NCBI GenBank assembly: GCA_019914995.1
Contig: CM034129.1
Coordinates: 5,221,725-5,285,724, forward strand
DNA from: Acanthochlamys bracteata
Taxonomy: Eukaryota; Streptophyta; Magnoliopsida; Pandanales; Velloziaceae
Length of the DNA stretch: 64,000 nt
Reading direction: 5' to 3'
Shown: in pieces, positions 50,644 to 63,909 of the stretch
Layout: the number at the start of each line of letters is the position of its first letter
Numbering within the stretch: the first letter of the stretch is position 1
Position numbers and translations under genes: made by a program
Notes under the pieces: generated by a model
The model's database searches: none
What the model saw: only the letters and a program-made list of their open reading frames with translations
Told to the model about the DNA's origin: nothing

Positions 50644-52603
50644 TCAATTGTCCCGTTCCATGTATTGCGTTTGAGTACACGGCAGAATGTACAGTTTCGA
50701 TGGACCAACTTGTTTAATCTCTTCTTTAAATGTCAAATCTTTTACCAACTGCAACAGGAAAAATGGACGAGTTCATAAGAAGAAGGTAAAGTATTCCACC
50801 GGAGGAAAGTTATTGTCAGGAACACAGATGATTAGAGGTAAAAAGTTTCTAGCGCTATATAAAGAATGTATCGAATTAAAAATCTCAGTAGATTTTGATT
50901 TCATAAGCAGCAGTATATGAAACAAATATCCATGAGCATTGCATGTATTCATGAAAAAAACAAGACATCTCACTCACCTGTCGACGATGCTTGGACAACC
51001 ACAACATGCATTGTGGAATTATTAGGCGGCAGATGCAAAAGAAGAGGGTATAGCTTTCCATTCACTGGGTTCCTTAAACAAACATATATGTCACTGAGCC
51101 CAGTTTCAACTTCCAATTTCTGAGTTAACTCTGGCACACTTGTTCCCTTGAAAGAAATGCTAGGTGCCTCAATGCTCTCATCTACTTCACCATTCTCATC
51201 AGCAACTGAATAGTAAATTGTCCTACCCTTAGCTGTGGGAGGAGAGACACCAAAAGATGAAGAGGACTGCAAATTGACAAGCGCACACAGTTCAGCATGA
51301 GGACCATAATGACTATCCATGCACTTAGGCTATTACTGATTGATAAATTACATATATATCAACGATGGAACTAATGCATAAATTAAAATGATAAAAAAGC
51401 AAAAAGGAATTTTGAGACAGTACACACACTAGCAATTTCTAAAAAAATCACAGGTGAAGCTAGATAGACGGAAAGAACTCACTCTCAACTGATCAGTTTC
51501 TAAAAAGCCAATAAGTCCGTGACCAGAATCTGTCACCAAGTTAATGCAAAAATCTATCCTTTTCGCATATGTTGAATACTAGCTACAATCATAAGCACAT
51601 CCTAATTAGAATCTCTTGCACAGAATCAGTGCCCAAAAAACCCAACTACAGCCAATAAAACTCCCAATCCCGCATGAAGAGAGCAGCATTGAAGTTACAT
51701 GATTAAACCAGACATACATGATGCAGGTAAATGAAGCAAAACAAGCAATCACACACAAAGTACCTGCTTGATAGAATGATAGCTACTGATCCATTTCACT
51801 CACCTAAATATACCACAAAACATCAACGAGGACTCCTGTATAGCAGGGAATACAAGATCAACAATCACAAATTCACATATACCAGAATTCAATTACACAG
51901 AACGTGAAGGATTGACATCTATCAGACAGCAATTACAAACACACACCAAGAAACAAACAGGAGTCTGACAATAACTCAAGAAACCAATCAATCTATCCAT
52001 GTATTAGCAATCGAATCATAAACGTTTCGACAATACCTTCAGCTTCGACAGTTCTTTGTGTGACCGCTCATGGTGACTATTCCGTTCTTCATTGTCATGT
52101 TTAACATTGCTAGACGGTACAGCTTGTGGAGAAGTAACACGAATCTCAACAATATCGATATCCCACAGAACCCAATCCTGCGTCGCTGTCCGTGACGGCA
52201 CATCATGAGTAACAGAGTTTCTCCAAGGCGGTACACCGCCGTTAGCTCGGAGGTAATTTCCGTACCGTGTTTTAAGCTTAATCAACGCGCCCTCACGAAT
52301 CGGTTCCCACTCGAGAGAAGAATCTAAACGGCGCGGAAGGGTTTGTAGAACCTTCCGGCCGGTCCATCCGAGAAGGAACGGTTCGTTCGACGCAGTTAGA
52401 TATTTGTTGTAGCAACTCTTGAGACGGATCACGTGCGGAGGGGAATTTGGATCGCCGGAGTTGAGTATTTCAACGAGCCATCGTACGCGGCTAGAAGAAC
52501 CGTCCCGTTCTTGATTCACGTGCTCTTCATCGTCGGAGGCGGTGAGAAATTTGTCGTGGTGGCTACGTAATCTTACCACTTTCGCTTTCAGGAAAAACTC
52601 CAT
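50644..52603 (-). CDS. DUF569 / fascin-like beta-trefoil protein (last exon uncertain)
   Basis: Exon 1 (52037-52603) encodes MEFFLKAKVVRLRSHHDKFL through the DUF569 repeats (VIRLKSCYNKYLTAS, LIKLKTRYGNYLRANGG), the beta-trefoil pattern that gave these proteins the name actin cross-linking or fascin-like. Exon 2 (50978-51266) encodes a second conserved part (GRTIYYSVADENG, LYPLLLHLPPNNSTMHVVVV). The splice between them is phase 0. A third exon that looks coding (LVKDLTFKEEIKQVGPSKLY, stop at 50644-50646) exists, but its best acceptor (ending 50749) does not fit the phase of the exon 2 donor. An acceptor ten bases further in, after AAAAG, would fit. Used as is, the best acceptor gives a short tail VGKRFDI. 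The molecular role of plant DUF569 proteins is not established. Confidence 0.8.
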
Positions 52604-55600
52604 TATCGATACTCTAGAGTAGAGTTTGTATACAAAATCAGGATCAGAAGAAGAAGAATAGATGGTGATCTTTGTTGTTTGGTTCTGGGGAGAAACTGAA
52701 ATGAAATGGAATGCAAAATTTTTTTGTTTTTCCTACTTGTATGTTGTTGAGAGAGTTGAAGAAAGAAGGAAAGCGGAGTGGGAATTTGTTGAAGGGAGAA
52801 TTTAAATGAAATGAATGAAACGAAATGAACGAGAAGGATGGAACTGGAGGGAAACGGTTAGGAAGCGGCGAAGAATAAAAAACGAAGAAAGAGCGCGTTA
52901 AGCAAAAACGAAGCAACATCGAACGTGTGTTTTTTGATGGCTTGCTTCATTAATATCAGGAAAGGAACAGAAAACACATGAAGATAACTTTGTCGTTGTT
53001 GTTGGAATTGGAATTTATTTGGACCAAATCAATCTTCGGTCAAAAATAAACAAAGTTCCGCGGAGACATTCACTGTTCATATTCAGGTACAAACAAAATG
53101 AAGCAAAAACGTAATGAAATTTTCTTGTGGAAGGTTGTCCGCCACCGGTTGATAGAAACCTCTTCTGTCTGACTCGGTCATAAGAGAATTGCAGCCTACG
53201 TGTTGCAAATTATAATGTTTAAAATTTGTCTATATTCAATTCAAATCTGTTCCAAGCGTAGATAGAGATGAGACCGCCACTATTGCCATTTTTCTAAAAG
53301 ATAAAAAACCAAGAGAGTAGCCACCGCCATTCTTTAGATAAGCGCAAAGATCGCATTAAGGGCTGGTTTGATTGAAGTACATAAAAAATTTCTTTTTGAT
53401 AAATAAGCATTTCAAAAATAAATGTAAATAATAAGTTAAGTTCTTTATTTAATTATATATAGGAAATAAGTTTGAAGTAAATATTTTGATAAGTAGTTGT
53501 GAGAGAACTAGTACACCCTGGGCTCTTGAACGGGACTAGTAGGATGTAGAATTAGAGCACTGGTTTCGGCACGGTGTCCGCAATAGAGATGCCAATTGAA
53601 TTTTTTAGTCAGTTTCGGATCGATTAATAAAATAATCAGTTCAAAATTATTCAACTCTAATTTAATTTATTTATTTATATAGATCAAAATTATCTATCTT
53701 AATTTAACCTATTTTAAACCAAATAAAATTTACATCTATCTATTTAATAATTAAAATAATTAAAATTAAAATTATAAATATTAATTTCTATAAAATTTAT
53801 AAATTAAATAAAAGTTAATTAAATTATGATAAATTAAGAAATATATATATATAAATTAAATTCATATCTTATACTATTATTCAAATATTTTTAAATTATT
53901 AAATAATATATATTATATAAATAGTTATACAAGTTAAATATGTTAATTAGAATTCGATCTGAATTTATTTAATTTTTGAGATCAAATTCGGATCGATCTG
54001 AACTCGACAAAGATTTGACCAAATCTAATTATTTTGAATCTATTTTGGGTCAGATTTGAATGTGCCACCCGTAATCTAAGCAAGTAGAACATCTCTAAGG
54101 CAATCAGTATAACGTCAAATGTATAGTATCAGTTACAAATTAACAGATAGAGATATATACACGCAAAAAAAAGGCACAAGATAAGATTATTAAATCTACA
54201 ATGTTGAGATATTACATTAAATATCTACGCGCTCCTAACCTGTACGAAATAACTAAAAGTTTGAATACAACTTGTATGTGCAGCCTATTCATGATACGTT
54301 AAGATAGACGCTTGCACTTTCCTAGCAGCCAAACCACAGGTGCCATATGCTATATACTCTGCATAAGTGGGATTTTTTAGGATTTACTTAAATAAAGTAT
54401 TTTAAAATGTAGTTTTTAGTAGAATTTTTGAAAACGAATATTAAAAACAATAAAATATATATATATATATATATATATATAACAATTTTAATTTATTAAA
54501 ATATTTGAAAAAATTTCTTAATAATTAAAAATAAAATAAAATAAAATAATTAGTTGAGAAACAAAGTCAAACTATCCTTATATGTCAGGGTCAGGATTGT
54601 CAGCACTACCTGCTAAGTCATGACAAGAGGGAAAAACAATACATAACAATGGTGCAAAAGTTTCATCTCACGAGTAATAGAAAAAACTTCGATAAGCATT
54701 TCAGCGAGCTATCGCCTCTTACAAGATATAGGAATGAGTTGGCCACTTCACTTGTGCTCAAATAGGTCAATACCTCAAAAACAAAAGGAACAATCTTTGA
54801 AGCCAAACCAAGAACAACAGGAACTTTGATGCAGTACCCTTTGGTTTAATTAAAATAACACCCTCCGGTCAATATCCAAGGTTACCAAAACATATCAAAA
54901 AGAGCTTGGCTGAAGTTTCTGTTTGACAATTTGCCAAAAGCAATTTGTCAAAGATCCAGCGACTATTACAAAATCCAATTTCTAAAGTACATTAGCACTT
55001 TTCAGACAGGAGATTGATTAGCCTGAGTTCACAAAAAGGTTCAACATCCACATTCGAGGCATCTGGCTAACAAATTGACCATGAGGCATGAGAAACTAAC
55101 ATGTCTACCTCTTTACATCATCACCATTGACACTGTCAACACCATTACAAACCCTAAAGCTTCATGAAATACAAGATGCTATACAAAAATTCTCAAGCCC
55201 AAGCTGGAAGACTCTATCATAAATCTCTGCACAATAAAGCAAATATGGGATACCTACCAGCTTCCACTTTGGCGTCCTTATATGCTTACAAGAATCAGTA
55301 CTCTGCCAATGCTTTTATCACTTTTAAGGCAAAATTTTATGCACAAGTAGTATGAAGGTATAGAATAGGTTAATGGCATATTTACCGTGTCCAACTCCGC
55401 TATAGTTGATTAGCACCTTTTGGTACTAAATTTCAGCTTTATGTCGCTCCATTTGTTGAAGGAAAACATAACACAACTTGCCTCCAATATGGCAGTCTGG
55501 CTGTTACTAGTAGAAAATGCCTCTGTCGCCAAGTGTCATAATTTCTGGTCACTGGTGTGCAACCCAAGAGGGAGAAAAAACTGGCCTTGCTGATGAATCT

Positions 55601-55758
55601 CTCTTCATAAAACCTAGTCTGATTCTCAAACAAGTCTCTCAAAATCGCATCTTGGCAAAGACAACTTACAATTCCCATAATAACTCATCCAGCCACCTGC
55701 CCAGTAGAACATATTCACACAATCCACCGACATCACAATATAAGTTCTTCCAGATAAC
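52604..55758. other. Intergenic region between the DUF569 and UCH-like genes
   Basis: 52604-52930 is the likely 5' leader and promoter of the DUF569 gene, with a CT-rich look on the minus strand. 53600-54070 is very AT-rich, unrelated to a gene. An AT dinucleotide repeat fills 54455-54481. An AT-rich MITE-like block lies at about 54390-54570. From about 54600 to 55758 composition is near-transcribed and may include 3' UTR of the UCH-like gene. I see no further coding exon. Confidence 0.5.
54455..54481. repeat. (AT)n microsatellite
   Basis: About 13 uninterrupted AT units within an AT-rich MITE-like block. Confidence 0.9.
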
Positions 55759-58700
55759 CTAACTTTGGGACTCAAAGAACAGGACTTGAGGTTGTAGATG
55801 ACCTCTTGCACACATGGTAATGACATCATCCCAAGAACCAATTACCTGCACAAAGCAATTTTAATTGGGTGCTAGTGGGCAAATAATATCTAAGATTTGG
55901 CAAGGATGTGCTTCTGTGAGGACTGTACCTTCACATTTTGGTCATCATACATGAACCATTGCTGAGAGTCTGGGCGGTACGCAAAACAGTGATAATGCTG
56001 CCCATAGTAACAAACCTGGAAAGGGCAACAGAGGCACAAAATCAACTTAGCACTTGCAGAAGACTGTAACTCTGTATTATATCCACTGAAAATAATCAAA
56101 ATATACTAATAAACTTCCTATGATAAATTTGGTTAAACAACCAGGGATACCAAGTCAAAAGAAAAAGTTCACTGCAGCTAAAGCTAATGGTTGGTTGACA
56201 TAGTCTGATCCGCAAGACGCATGTAAAGAATGGTATTTCCTTACGATTTACAAACAAATTCAAAGCATATTTATTAATGCCTTAATGGTACATCTTCAAC
56301 ATCATAATGTTTCTCTTTAACATTACATTTGACTGCAATACCAAGTAGGTTGAATTGCGGCTTTTAGAATGTAAATCAGTTTCACCCCACTAAAGTATAA
56401 TCCAAATAAATGCCTAACTCTTGTGCTTAGTCCAAAGAAATGGAGTCCAACTTCAGAGTTGACGTGGAACAGTTTTCCTTACACTATGCAGACAATTTGA
56501 CGGAAGTTTTGAAGCAAACCAGCATCTAAGTTTGTGCAACCTATGGCCTCACCATTTGGAATGGAAGATAGAACTGGTAACTGTAACAGGCATTAGTAGA
56601 AGAAGAATGTTCCGGCATCATGGACTATGACATATAACAATGAATTCCAATTTTATGCCAAGGAGATGGCAAAGAGAAGCAAAGACTACTTTCCTCAAAG
56701 TTCTATAGTTATGCAGAATGAAGAGCACAGATACGCGCCAGAAGAAACAAAACCCGCCAAAAAAAAAAAAAAAAAAAAAACCAAACAAACAAACAAACAA
56801 ACTTTCAAGCTTGAAGTGATCTAATCCTTCACCATACATTACTTTTGAAGTTGTAAAAAAAGATTCACATTGATTTGTACTACACCAGTATCGAATTACT
56901 AAAAAAATTTATAATACGTATTTCAGAGCTGAAGCATCCTGTAAATATTCATGCAACTTTACCTATAAATGCCTCCAAGAGGATTACTTTATAAAGAAAT
57001 ACAAGTATCAAAGCTTTGGAACTCAACTTCCAAGGCATACTTAAAATATGACAACTCTATTCAAAGGATAACCTGGTTAGTCATTTGACTCAAGGAAGCA
57101 TTAAACAATTTAGCCATTGTCTACAAATGTTTCTGTTCTCGGTTTTGGTTCACAAAACTATTAGTAAAAGATAGGGTAACTTGTATTCAACAGTTCGAAA
57201 CTAAAAGGTCATGAAAAGCTACACCTTAATTTTCAAAATGATCCAAGTTTAAAGAGGTGGACCAAGAAAAGTTTAGTTTTAAGGTAAATTTTATTAACAA
57301 CCAACATTGGGAGCACCTCAAAAGAGTCATAAATATCAGTGGATTTCCCTGTAATTGTTTCATAAACATCGCTGAACAAAAGCTGGAAAAGTAATAATCT
57401 CAAAATGTTTGTTCGAAGTACAAAAGACATGTGTTGTACACATACCACGGAAACAAGAGAGTACTTCCTTCCCAGTTCAAGTCCACTATATAGGGATCCA
57501 ATGTCTAATTCTATAGTTATTGCTGCTAGAGTTGCCACTATGTCCTCTGCACTTTCATTCGTATTCTGCCAACCCAAAACTGCAAAACAGACCAGCTAAC
57601 ATATCGTATGATTGATATAAAAGCTTGCAATCATTATAATTCCAAATTGCAAAAAGATTACCAGTTGTAAAAATATGTGGAGATCTTGAAAGAATATGAT
57701 GTATATAGTTCAATTCTCCACAACCTCCACTATCTGGATCACATGTAAGCCGGTGATTTCTTTCAACAATTTGTAAGAGTTCACCAAATGAGTTATCCAC
57801 ATGCATTACCTGCAGGTGATCAAGTAAAAAAGATTTATCAACATGGCACTGCAAGTTACCAATGTGTGATAACACAAAAAACAAGTAAATTTCAAAGGGA
57901 TAAAAGAGCGACAGAACTCAGACATGCCTTTGTTGAACGAAGTGCACTTGCATTGATGTTATGAAAAAATGAAGAATACTTAAGGTGCCTGGAATCGACA
58001 CCACACTTATAACAGTTCATCTGCTCATATATGTCCATGCCGAAAAGGTTATGCGCAATACAATTAACACTTGCACAATCCCAATTGCCCACAGAATTAC
58101 TTTCTTCTGTTGCCTCAAAATCAACAGAAGGAGCTGTGAACGAGTGATGAAGACAGTCAAATATCACGGCTAATACTTCAGAAGCATCATTCATTTGTCC
58201 CTGAAAGCACCGGAGGATCTTTGAGTTACACATATTTAGAGTGATTGATACCATTCATTAACAGCCTTACTAGCTTACTGTGCCCCCCTTGAAGAATGAG
58301 ACTAAACAGAACCCATACCTCCTGGAAGAAATTGCTGTCTGGGTACAATCTACTCAAAGCAATTCTCAGTGGTGTAGGTGCAATAGCTTCTGTCTGAACA
58401 TCTTCTGAAGCTTTGTTCAAGGCAGAGAAGACATCGTATAATGCACAAACAACACAGGGTTGGCCGACATGTAAATGAAAACGGGACTTTCTTAGGAACT
58501 CTTCCCTAAATGAGCTTAAATTCCAGAGTGACTACACCGAGAATATCAAGAAAAATAATCAATGAGCAAAAAGTTGTAGTAGCAATTGGACAGAAGGTAT
58601 GCGACACTGACCTGTATAATCACATTCAAGAAACAGTTATATTCACCAGCTTCATTTTTCAGGCCTGCTCCGAGCACGTCTTTCACTCCATCAGAATTGC

Positions 58701-61700
58701 AAGCCTGCTCTTCTGAAGAATCTTCATAATTATATACGGAAACTGCAGCTTTTGAAATTGGTACTGTATCAGAAATGGATGTTAGACCTCTATGTATTTC
58801 ATAAGTTTCCGAGTATTTGGGCTTGTTTACCAACGCACTAAACTCACTTTTTCTCAAACTCACTTTTAATACAAAATAAATAAATTATTTTTATTAAAAA
58901 TTTATTTTTAAAATTCAATTTTAAAATTTACTTTCAATACAAAATAAATATAAAATTATTTTTTATTAAATATTTTATTTTTATTTTTAAACTCACTTTA
59001 AAAAATGTGAGTTTACTTCAAAGTAAACACACCCTTTATGTAACTTTCTTACATAAATACTCAAGAAAAAACTCATGCTACATTTAGAAACATGTATATG
59101 TCAAAGCAATCTATTGTTTGCATAAAGCATCACTAACCGAGGCTTTGCTTGACAGCTTCTTTGAGGTCTTCCTGGAATGCTTCCTCATCATTCTTTTCCT
59201 TATGCAGACGTCTTGACACCTTATCTTCATCTCTTCCTGCAAATTGGCATTTGGTCTTTCATTAAAAGAGGAAAGATTCATACTCGTACCGACCAATTAA
59301 AGAAACAAAGTATAACAATATTTCTTAATAAAAGTTTGCTCGGGGTAAAACCTGAACTGCAGCCCAAGTGAAAATTTTAGGAAGACAGAAATGCATAGCC
59401 TCTAAAAAAATTGTAAAGGAAATTATTTGCAAAGAATAAGTGTATTTGTCAGAAAAACCCTACTCATGAAAAGCAAGTTACTTTATACATATTTGAGCTA
59501 CACTTAAGAACCAATACATACATAACTACATAAAATAGGACCCCCAATAAACAAATAAACAAGTAAAAAGATTGCTAAGTAGTATGGTAACACGCTAGAG
59601 CCAGAGAGAGAGAGAGAGCCTTTCTTGCCTTCTGACTTGGTACATATCTTCGTAGACACAGAACTTCCTTTTATTCTGTTCACCTGAGAGATTTCCAATT
59701 CATTCAATACCACACCATTCTGAGGACGAGATGGTAATGGTCCTGCAGGCACATTGATAGGGTTGCCCTTGTCATTGTATATAGACAGGTCAAGATCAGA
59801 AAGTTTCAGGAAGCCAACTCCACCAGATTCGCTTTCAGACACCTTAGTTTTATAGTTCGTGTAGATTCTGTTTGATGTAACTCCTGCATGTTCAAGATCA
59901 CTGATGTCTATTCTTCCAAAAGAAATTGACAAATTATGGGAGCTTTCTTGACTGTAAGAAATTGATCGTGCTCTTAGTTGATTGCTAGTGGCATCTGAAT
60001 CAACAGAACCAAACGTGTTAAGCTGATCTCTTGGCAAGGTAGCAACACTCTTATATTGTTGGGCTAAGTAATTCTCAAATCGTCTCTGGTACTCCAAAGA
60101 TTCCTCTAGTTTCCTCTCTTCCTCTTCAATCTCCATCATACGCTTAAGCTCATCTTCCTGTGTTAAATGATCACCACTTGCTAGAACCTCAGACTTGCTA
60201 ACATTACTGCCAGTAGCACCAGAGATCTCACTGCAAAAGTGTATAATGAGTAATCTGAACATCCACAGATAATAAAAAAGTAAAAATAATTCATAAACCA
60301 AAAAACCATATGTGGTGAAGCCATGATTTACTGATACTTTTGAATGATTCTTTTCTGTCAAAAAGTGTTATGCTAAACATGGGACTTAAAGAAAGAAATA
60401 GATTGCTCAACACCAGCAGACCTGGAATAGGAACGTTACAGTTAATTTGAAAAATATATTCAATTAATTCTCCTTAAAAATAAGTTGGTTATATAAGAGA
60501 TAGCACTTCAATAACATTTATTAGAACAAAAAAGCTGCCTCCAAACATACTTTCCATAAAAAGAATGGTGTTAAATATCAAGGAATACTTTTATGAAGGG
60601 TACAGAAAAGAATGGCATGTATATGCACAGAAAATAAGGTGTAAAAGTTGCATTTCCAGTCATAACAAAACTACTCACAAATGGTGGATGTGTTTATTCA
60701 AATGAATATTGCATGAGACTATAAGATCAATAATTGTGTTTCTGGTAATCAATTACAAAGCCAGCCCATTAGTCATAGTAATTTCAGAAGTGGGAAAAGA
60801 CATACTCTTCTTCCACAGTATACAAATCGGATTGTTTCCCATTGCCCCCTACAGCCTGCAAATACATCGGTAAGCCCATGTCCAAGCGAAGATCTAAAGT
60901 TCACAAGAAAATTATGACATAAGATAATTGAGACCTTCACATCTTTAGATTTCCTATGATCTTTGTTCTTTTTCTTGTCCTTACACTTCTCCTGTGCTTG
61001 TTTTGAATGATCTCCACCTTTATTTGAGGGCTTTTTCGCATCATGTTCAAGTTCTGCCAAGAAAGCTTGACTGGCAGCATCAGACTTTTCCCTGGCATCT
61101 TTATCAACTAGGTCTTCCAAGTGAAACTGCATGATCAGTAAGTTAACAAAGTGAAATAGCATTGATAACCATATCAACACTTGGAAACTATAACAAAATT
61201 AAAAAAAAAAACTAACCCGCAAGAAAGACTTCACAAGAGGTACAACTACAATGAGATAATTGAAAGAAGAAGCAAGACGCAGCTTCTGCTCTTGGTACTG
61301 TATTTCATTTACACTCTGCATCATCTTTCCATCAATTTTGCTAAGCTGCAAGAAACGAATATCTGAGATTGTCAAGCAATTATGTATCATAAGTTGCATA
61401 ATACAAGACAAACCTCAATAGAGAGCTGTTCTTTTTGCCTCTGCATTACTAATTCAATGCAAGTATCTGACTGCTGACAGTAATCCTGCACTCTGAATTC
61501 GCCGTCTTCTTTGCAATCCAACTCGCGAAGATGAGAAGTCACACCTTGCATTGTATCATCATACCCGAAGTGGGAGTCATTCAGAGTTTGTGCCTCCTTC
61601 AGAATACTTGAGATGGCATCAAGCTCAATCCTGAGGCTTGGGGGAATCGAATCTTGCTCCTCTCCAACAATTTCCTCTTGTCGCTTTTTTAGAACAGCCC

Positions 61701-63909
61701 CGTATGTATCATGAACAGATGTTGCAGCTAGTGCTCTTTTCTTAATTGCTTCTAAGCAATGGTTCTCAACAGCATTTAGACCCTCTCCATAGCTTAAGTG
61801 CTCCAGCTTTCTCTCATACAAGCTACGTAACTGGTAAAATCCCTTATCCATACTTTGCAGGATCTCTGCACTCTGAGTTAATTTCACCTCCCTTGTTCTA
61901 TTCCATGCTAAGAGCTGATCCTCAACAGAATGTGAAGAAAATAACCATGAGATAAAAGCATCTGTGTCAAGCATAGATCCCATAGCATCATTAGGAGAGG
62001 ATTCAGTAGAAACATCTGCAGCAGGCTTTCCATTAAAAAAATGTGCATCCAGCTGAAGATGCAAGGAATTGCAAGTCAGAACAACTTCCTCCATGCCATC
62101 ATTAATCTGGCTAGTGCCATCTGTGTCACCACCAAAGTTATCTTTTTCAGAATACCTTCCAACACCACATTCCTGTGAGAGGTCCTGAAAGAACTTCAGG
62201 ACTTTGTGAAGCTGGGAAGCACCAAGAAGGCATATGGACATAGGGGACTGGTTGTTAAGATGTGGCAGCAGTTGCTGACCGGAGGGAAACTGTTGTATCT
62301 CCTCAACTGCAAATTGAAAAACCTTATTAAGGTGACCAATAGAAAGACTTTTGTGCTTGATAAGCATTTGAATGAGGCTCTGAATTCTCTCAAGCAGCTT
62401 TGTTCTATCGGGATCATTGGACAGGGGCCATTTACATATGACCTTAGCATTTCTACCAAAACCAGAGTCAAGAAGCATCTTATTATCCTGTCTTTCACAA
62501 GGGAAGCCATTAACATAACAGGCCTCTCCATGCCGCCAAGTTAATGCGCAATCCCTCTTCTCATTATCACCGTTTGAGTCTATTGTGACAGGCACAACTC
62601 CCTGCTCATGGTCTTCAGCAAGGTTTTCTAAAACTCCACCAACATCAATGGGCTTCCAATCAGAATTTAGGAGAGATTCAAGGCATTCTCCTTCAACTGC
62701 CTGTGGCAACAAGGACTGAAGCTTAGGGGAGAAGTTATCAATGTGCTCACGCACAGTGTGCTCCAAAAGGGAGTCACAGTCTGTAAACTTGTCTTTGCAT
62801 CGGCAGCAGCACCAGAATTTCCACGTCTGACTCACCTTTCCAAACTCCAGAGCCTCGGATAAGACATCAAGCATGGTGTTGTCCTTATAGTGCATCAGTA
62901 GATCAGAGATGCTGGCCTTGAGGAAATCCAGTCGCTTCTTGATAGGCAGGGAGTTCCAGTAGGCACGGACCTGCTCCTTCCTCTCAACCAGAGAGCTGGA
63001 GGACTTTCGGGGGTTCATAAGCTTGCGCCGCTCTGTGTGACGATTGGAAGTTGATGAGGAGGGCAACGGCAGGGTTGATTCAGCATTTACATTGCTTAGT
63101 GATCCATCTGGGTTGCTCTGCTGGATAAGGCGGGCAGCGGCAACACGAACTTCGATCTCCTTGCGGCGTTCTTCAGGGGTCTTTGTGGCCTTCTTGATCT
63201 CATTTTGACGACGGGCAGGAGGGCCAAGCCGTGCTTCCACAGGGTCATCAGGAAACCGTTGTATCGGAATTATTCGGAACTTGTCCTCTCCTGTACTGCC
63301 ATTGCCAAACTTCTTCATCCACGAGGAAATGGAAGCAAGGCTCGACTTCTGGACAAGGGACCGTAACTCCTGCTGTACATGGGCAATCCTAGCTTCTGCA
63401 GTGGGCAGTTTCTGCTCGTCGCCAACACCATCTTCGGCAGGGTCAACTGGGTTTTCAACTGACAAAGCCCGCTCGCACTCCTGCACCACGTCTTCGAAAT
63501 TGCAGCCTGCATCAGCTGAGGCAGATTCTAAGAGGAGACAAGCATAGAAATGTGCAAACTCAATCGATGCCGGAGAAAGCTCTGTGGCTCGGCGAGCAGA
63601 ATCGACAGCGGCACGAAGGTGCCGCATTTTGGCAGCAGAATCATCAAGGACTGAAGCAATTTTTAAGTGAACGTTGCCATTGATGCGGTGCAGCAGCGGT
63701 GAGGACGAATGCTGCGTAGAAGCATCCCGCATCACACGCAACGCACGTGCGTGGTTGCCCCGCCTGAGGGCATTGAGGGCCTTATCGCACTCCACCTTCA
63801 CAGCTGCGAGATCACTGGCCTCCACCGCCTGCTCTTCTACTGCTACCGCCGTCGGCGGCGCTGTTGGTGGTGGCAGCGTCTGCGGCGCGTTTCGCCGCTT
63901 CCGCGCCAT
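55759..63909 (-). CDS. DUF627/DUF629 ubiquitin-hydrolase-like protein (USP53/54-type), 13 exons, 1586 aa
   Basis: Exons (minus): 61414-63909, 61217-61345, 60935-61126, 60806-60855, 59629-60230, 59138-59236, 58612-58862, 58319-58531, 57928-58200, 57662-57809, 57446-57579, 55929-56015, 55759-55845. The joined frame is 1587 codons. Order: DUF627 (about 40-150), which looks TPR-like; DUF629 with a C2H2-like finger (CCCRCKDKF...HTVREH, near 370-390); a coiled, Lys-rich linker; then a C-terminal USP fold. The Cys box is GEYNCFLNVIIQSLW (Cys1266), with zinc-knuckle-like Cys pairs (NCYKCG, CDPDSGGCG) and the His box GQHYHCFAY (His1536). Animal USP53/54 with the same layout have been called inactive, so deubiquitinase activity is open. 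Introns after exons 5 and 9 start with GC. Exon 7 begins inside a MITE. Confidence 0.93.
56759..56803. repeat. Poly-A followed by (CAAA)n
   Basis: About 22 A followed by about five CAAA units, in the 1.4 kb intron before the last-but-one exon of the UCH-like gene. It could be the poly-A end of an old retroposed element in plus orientation, but the bases before it are not recognisable. Confidence 0.85.
58819..59034. mobile_element. MITE with GGG(C/T)..GTTTAC ends overlapping a UCH-like exon
   Basis: The left end is GGGCTTGTTTACCAACGCAC. The right end, reverse-complemented, is GGGTGTGTTTACTTTGAAG. Both continue into AAACTCAC motifs. TTT flanks both sides (58816-58818 and 59035-59037). The interior is A/T-rich, with AATACAAAATAAATA repeated and no coding frame. 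Similar internal motifs recur at about 42860-43250 and 44415-44680. The element sits across the 3' splice region of intron 6 of the UCH-like gene. Confidence 0.7.
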
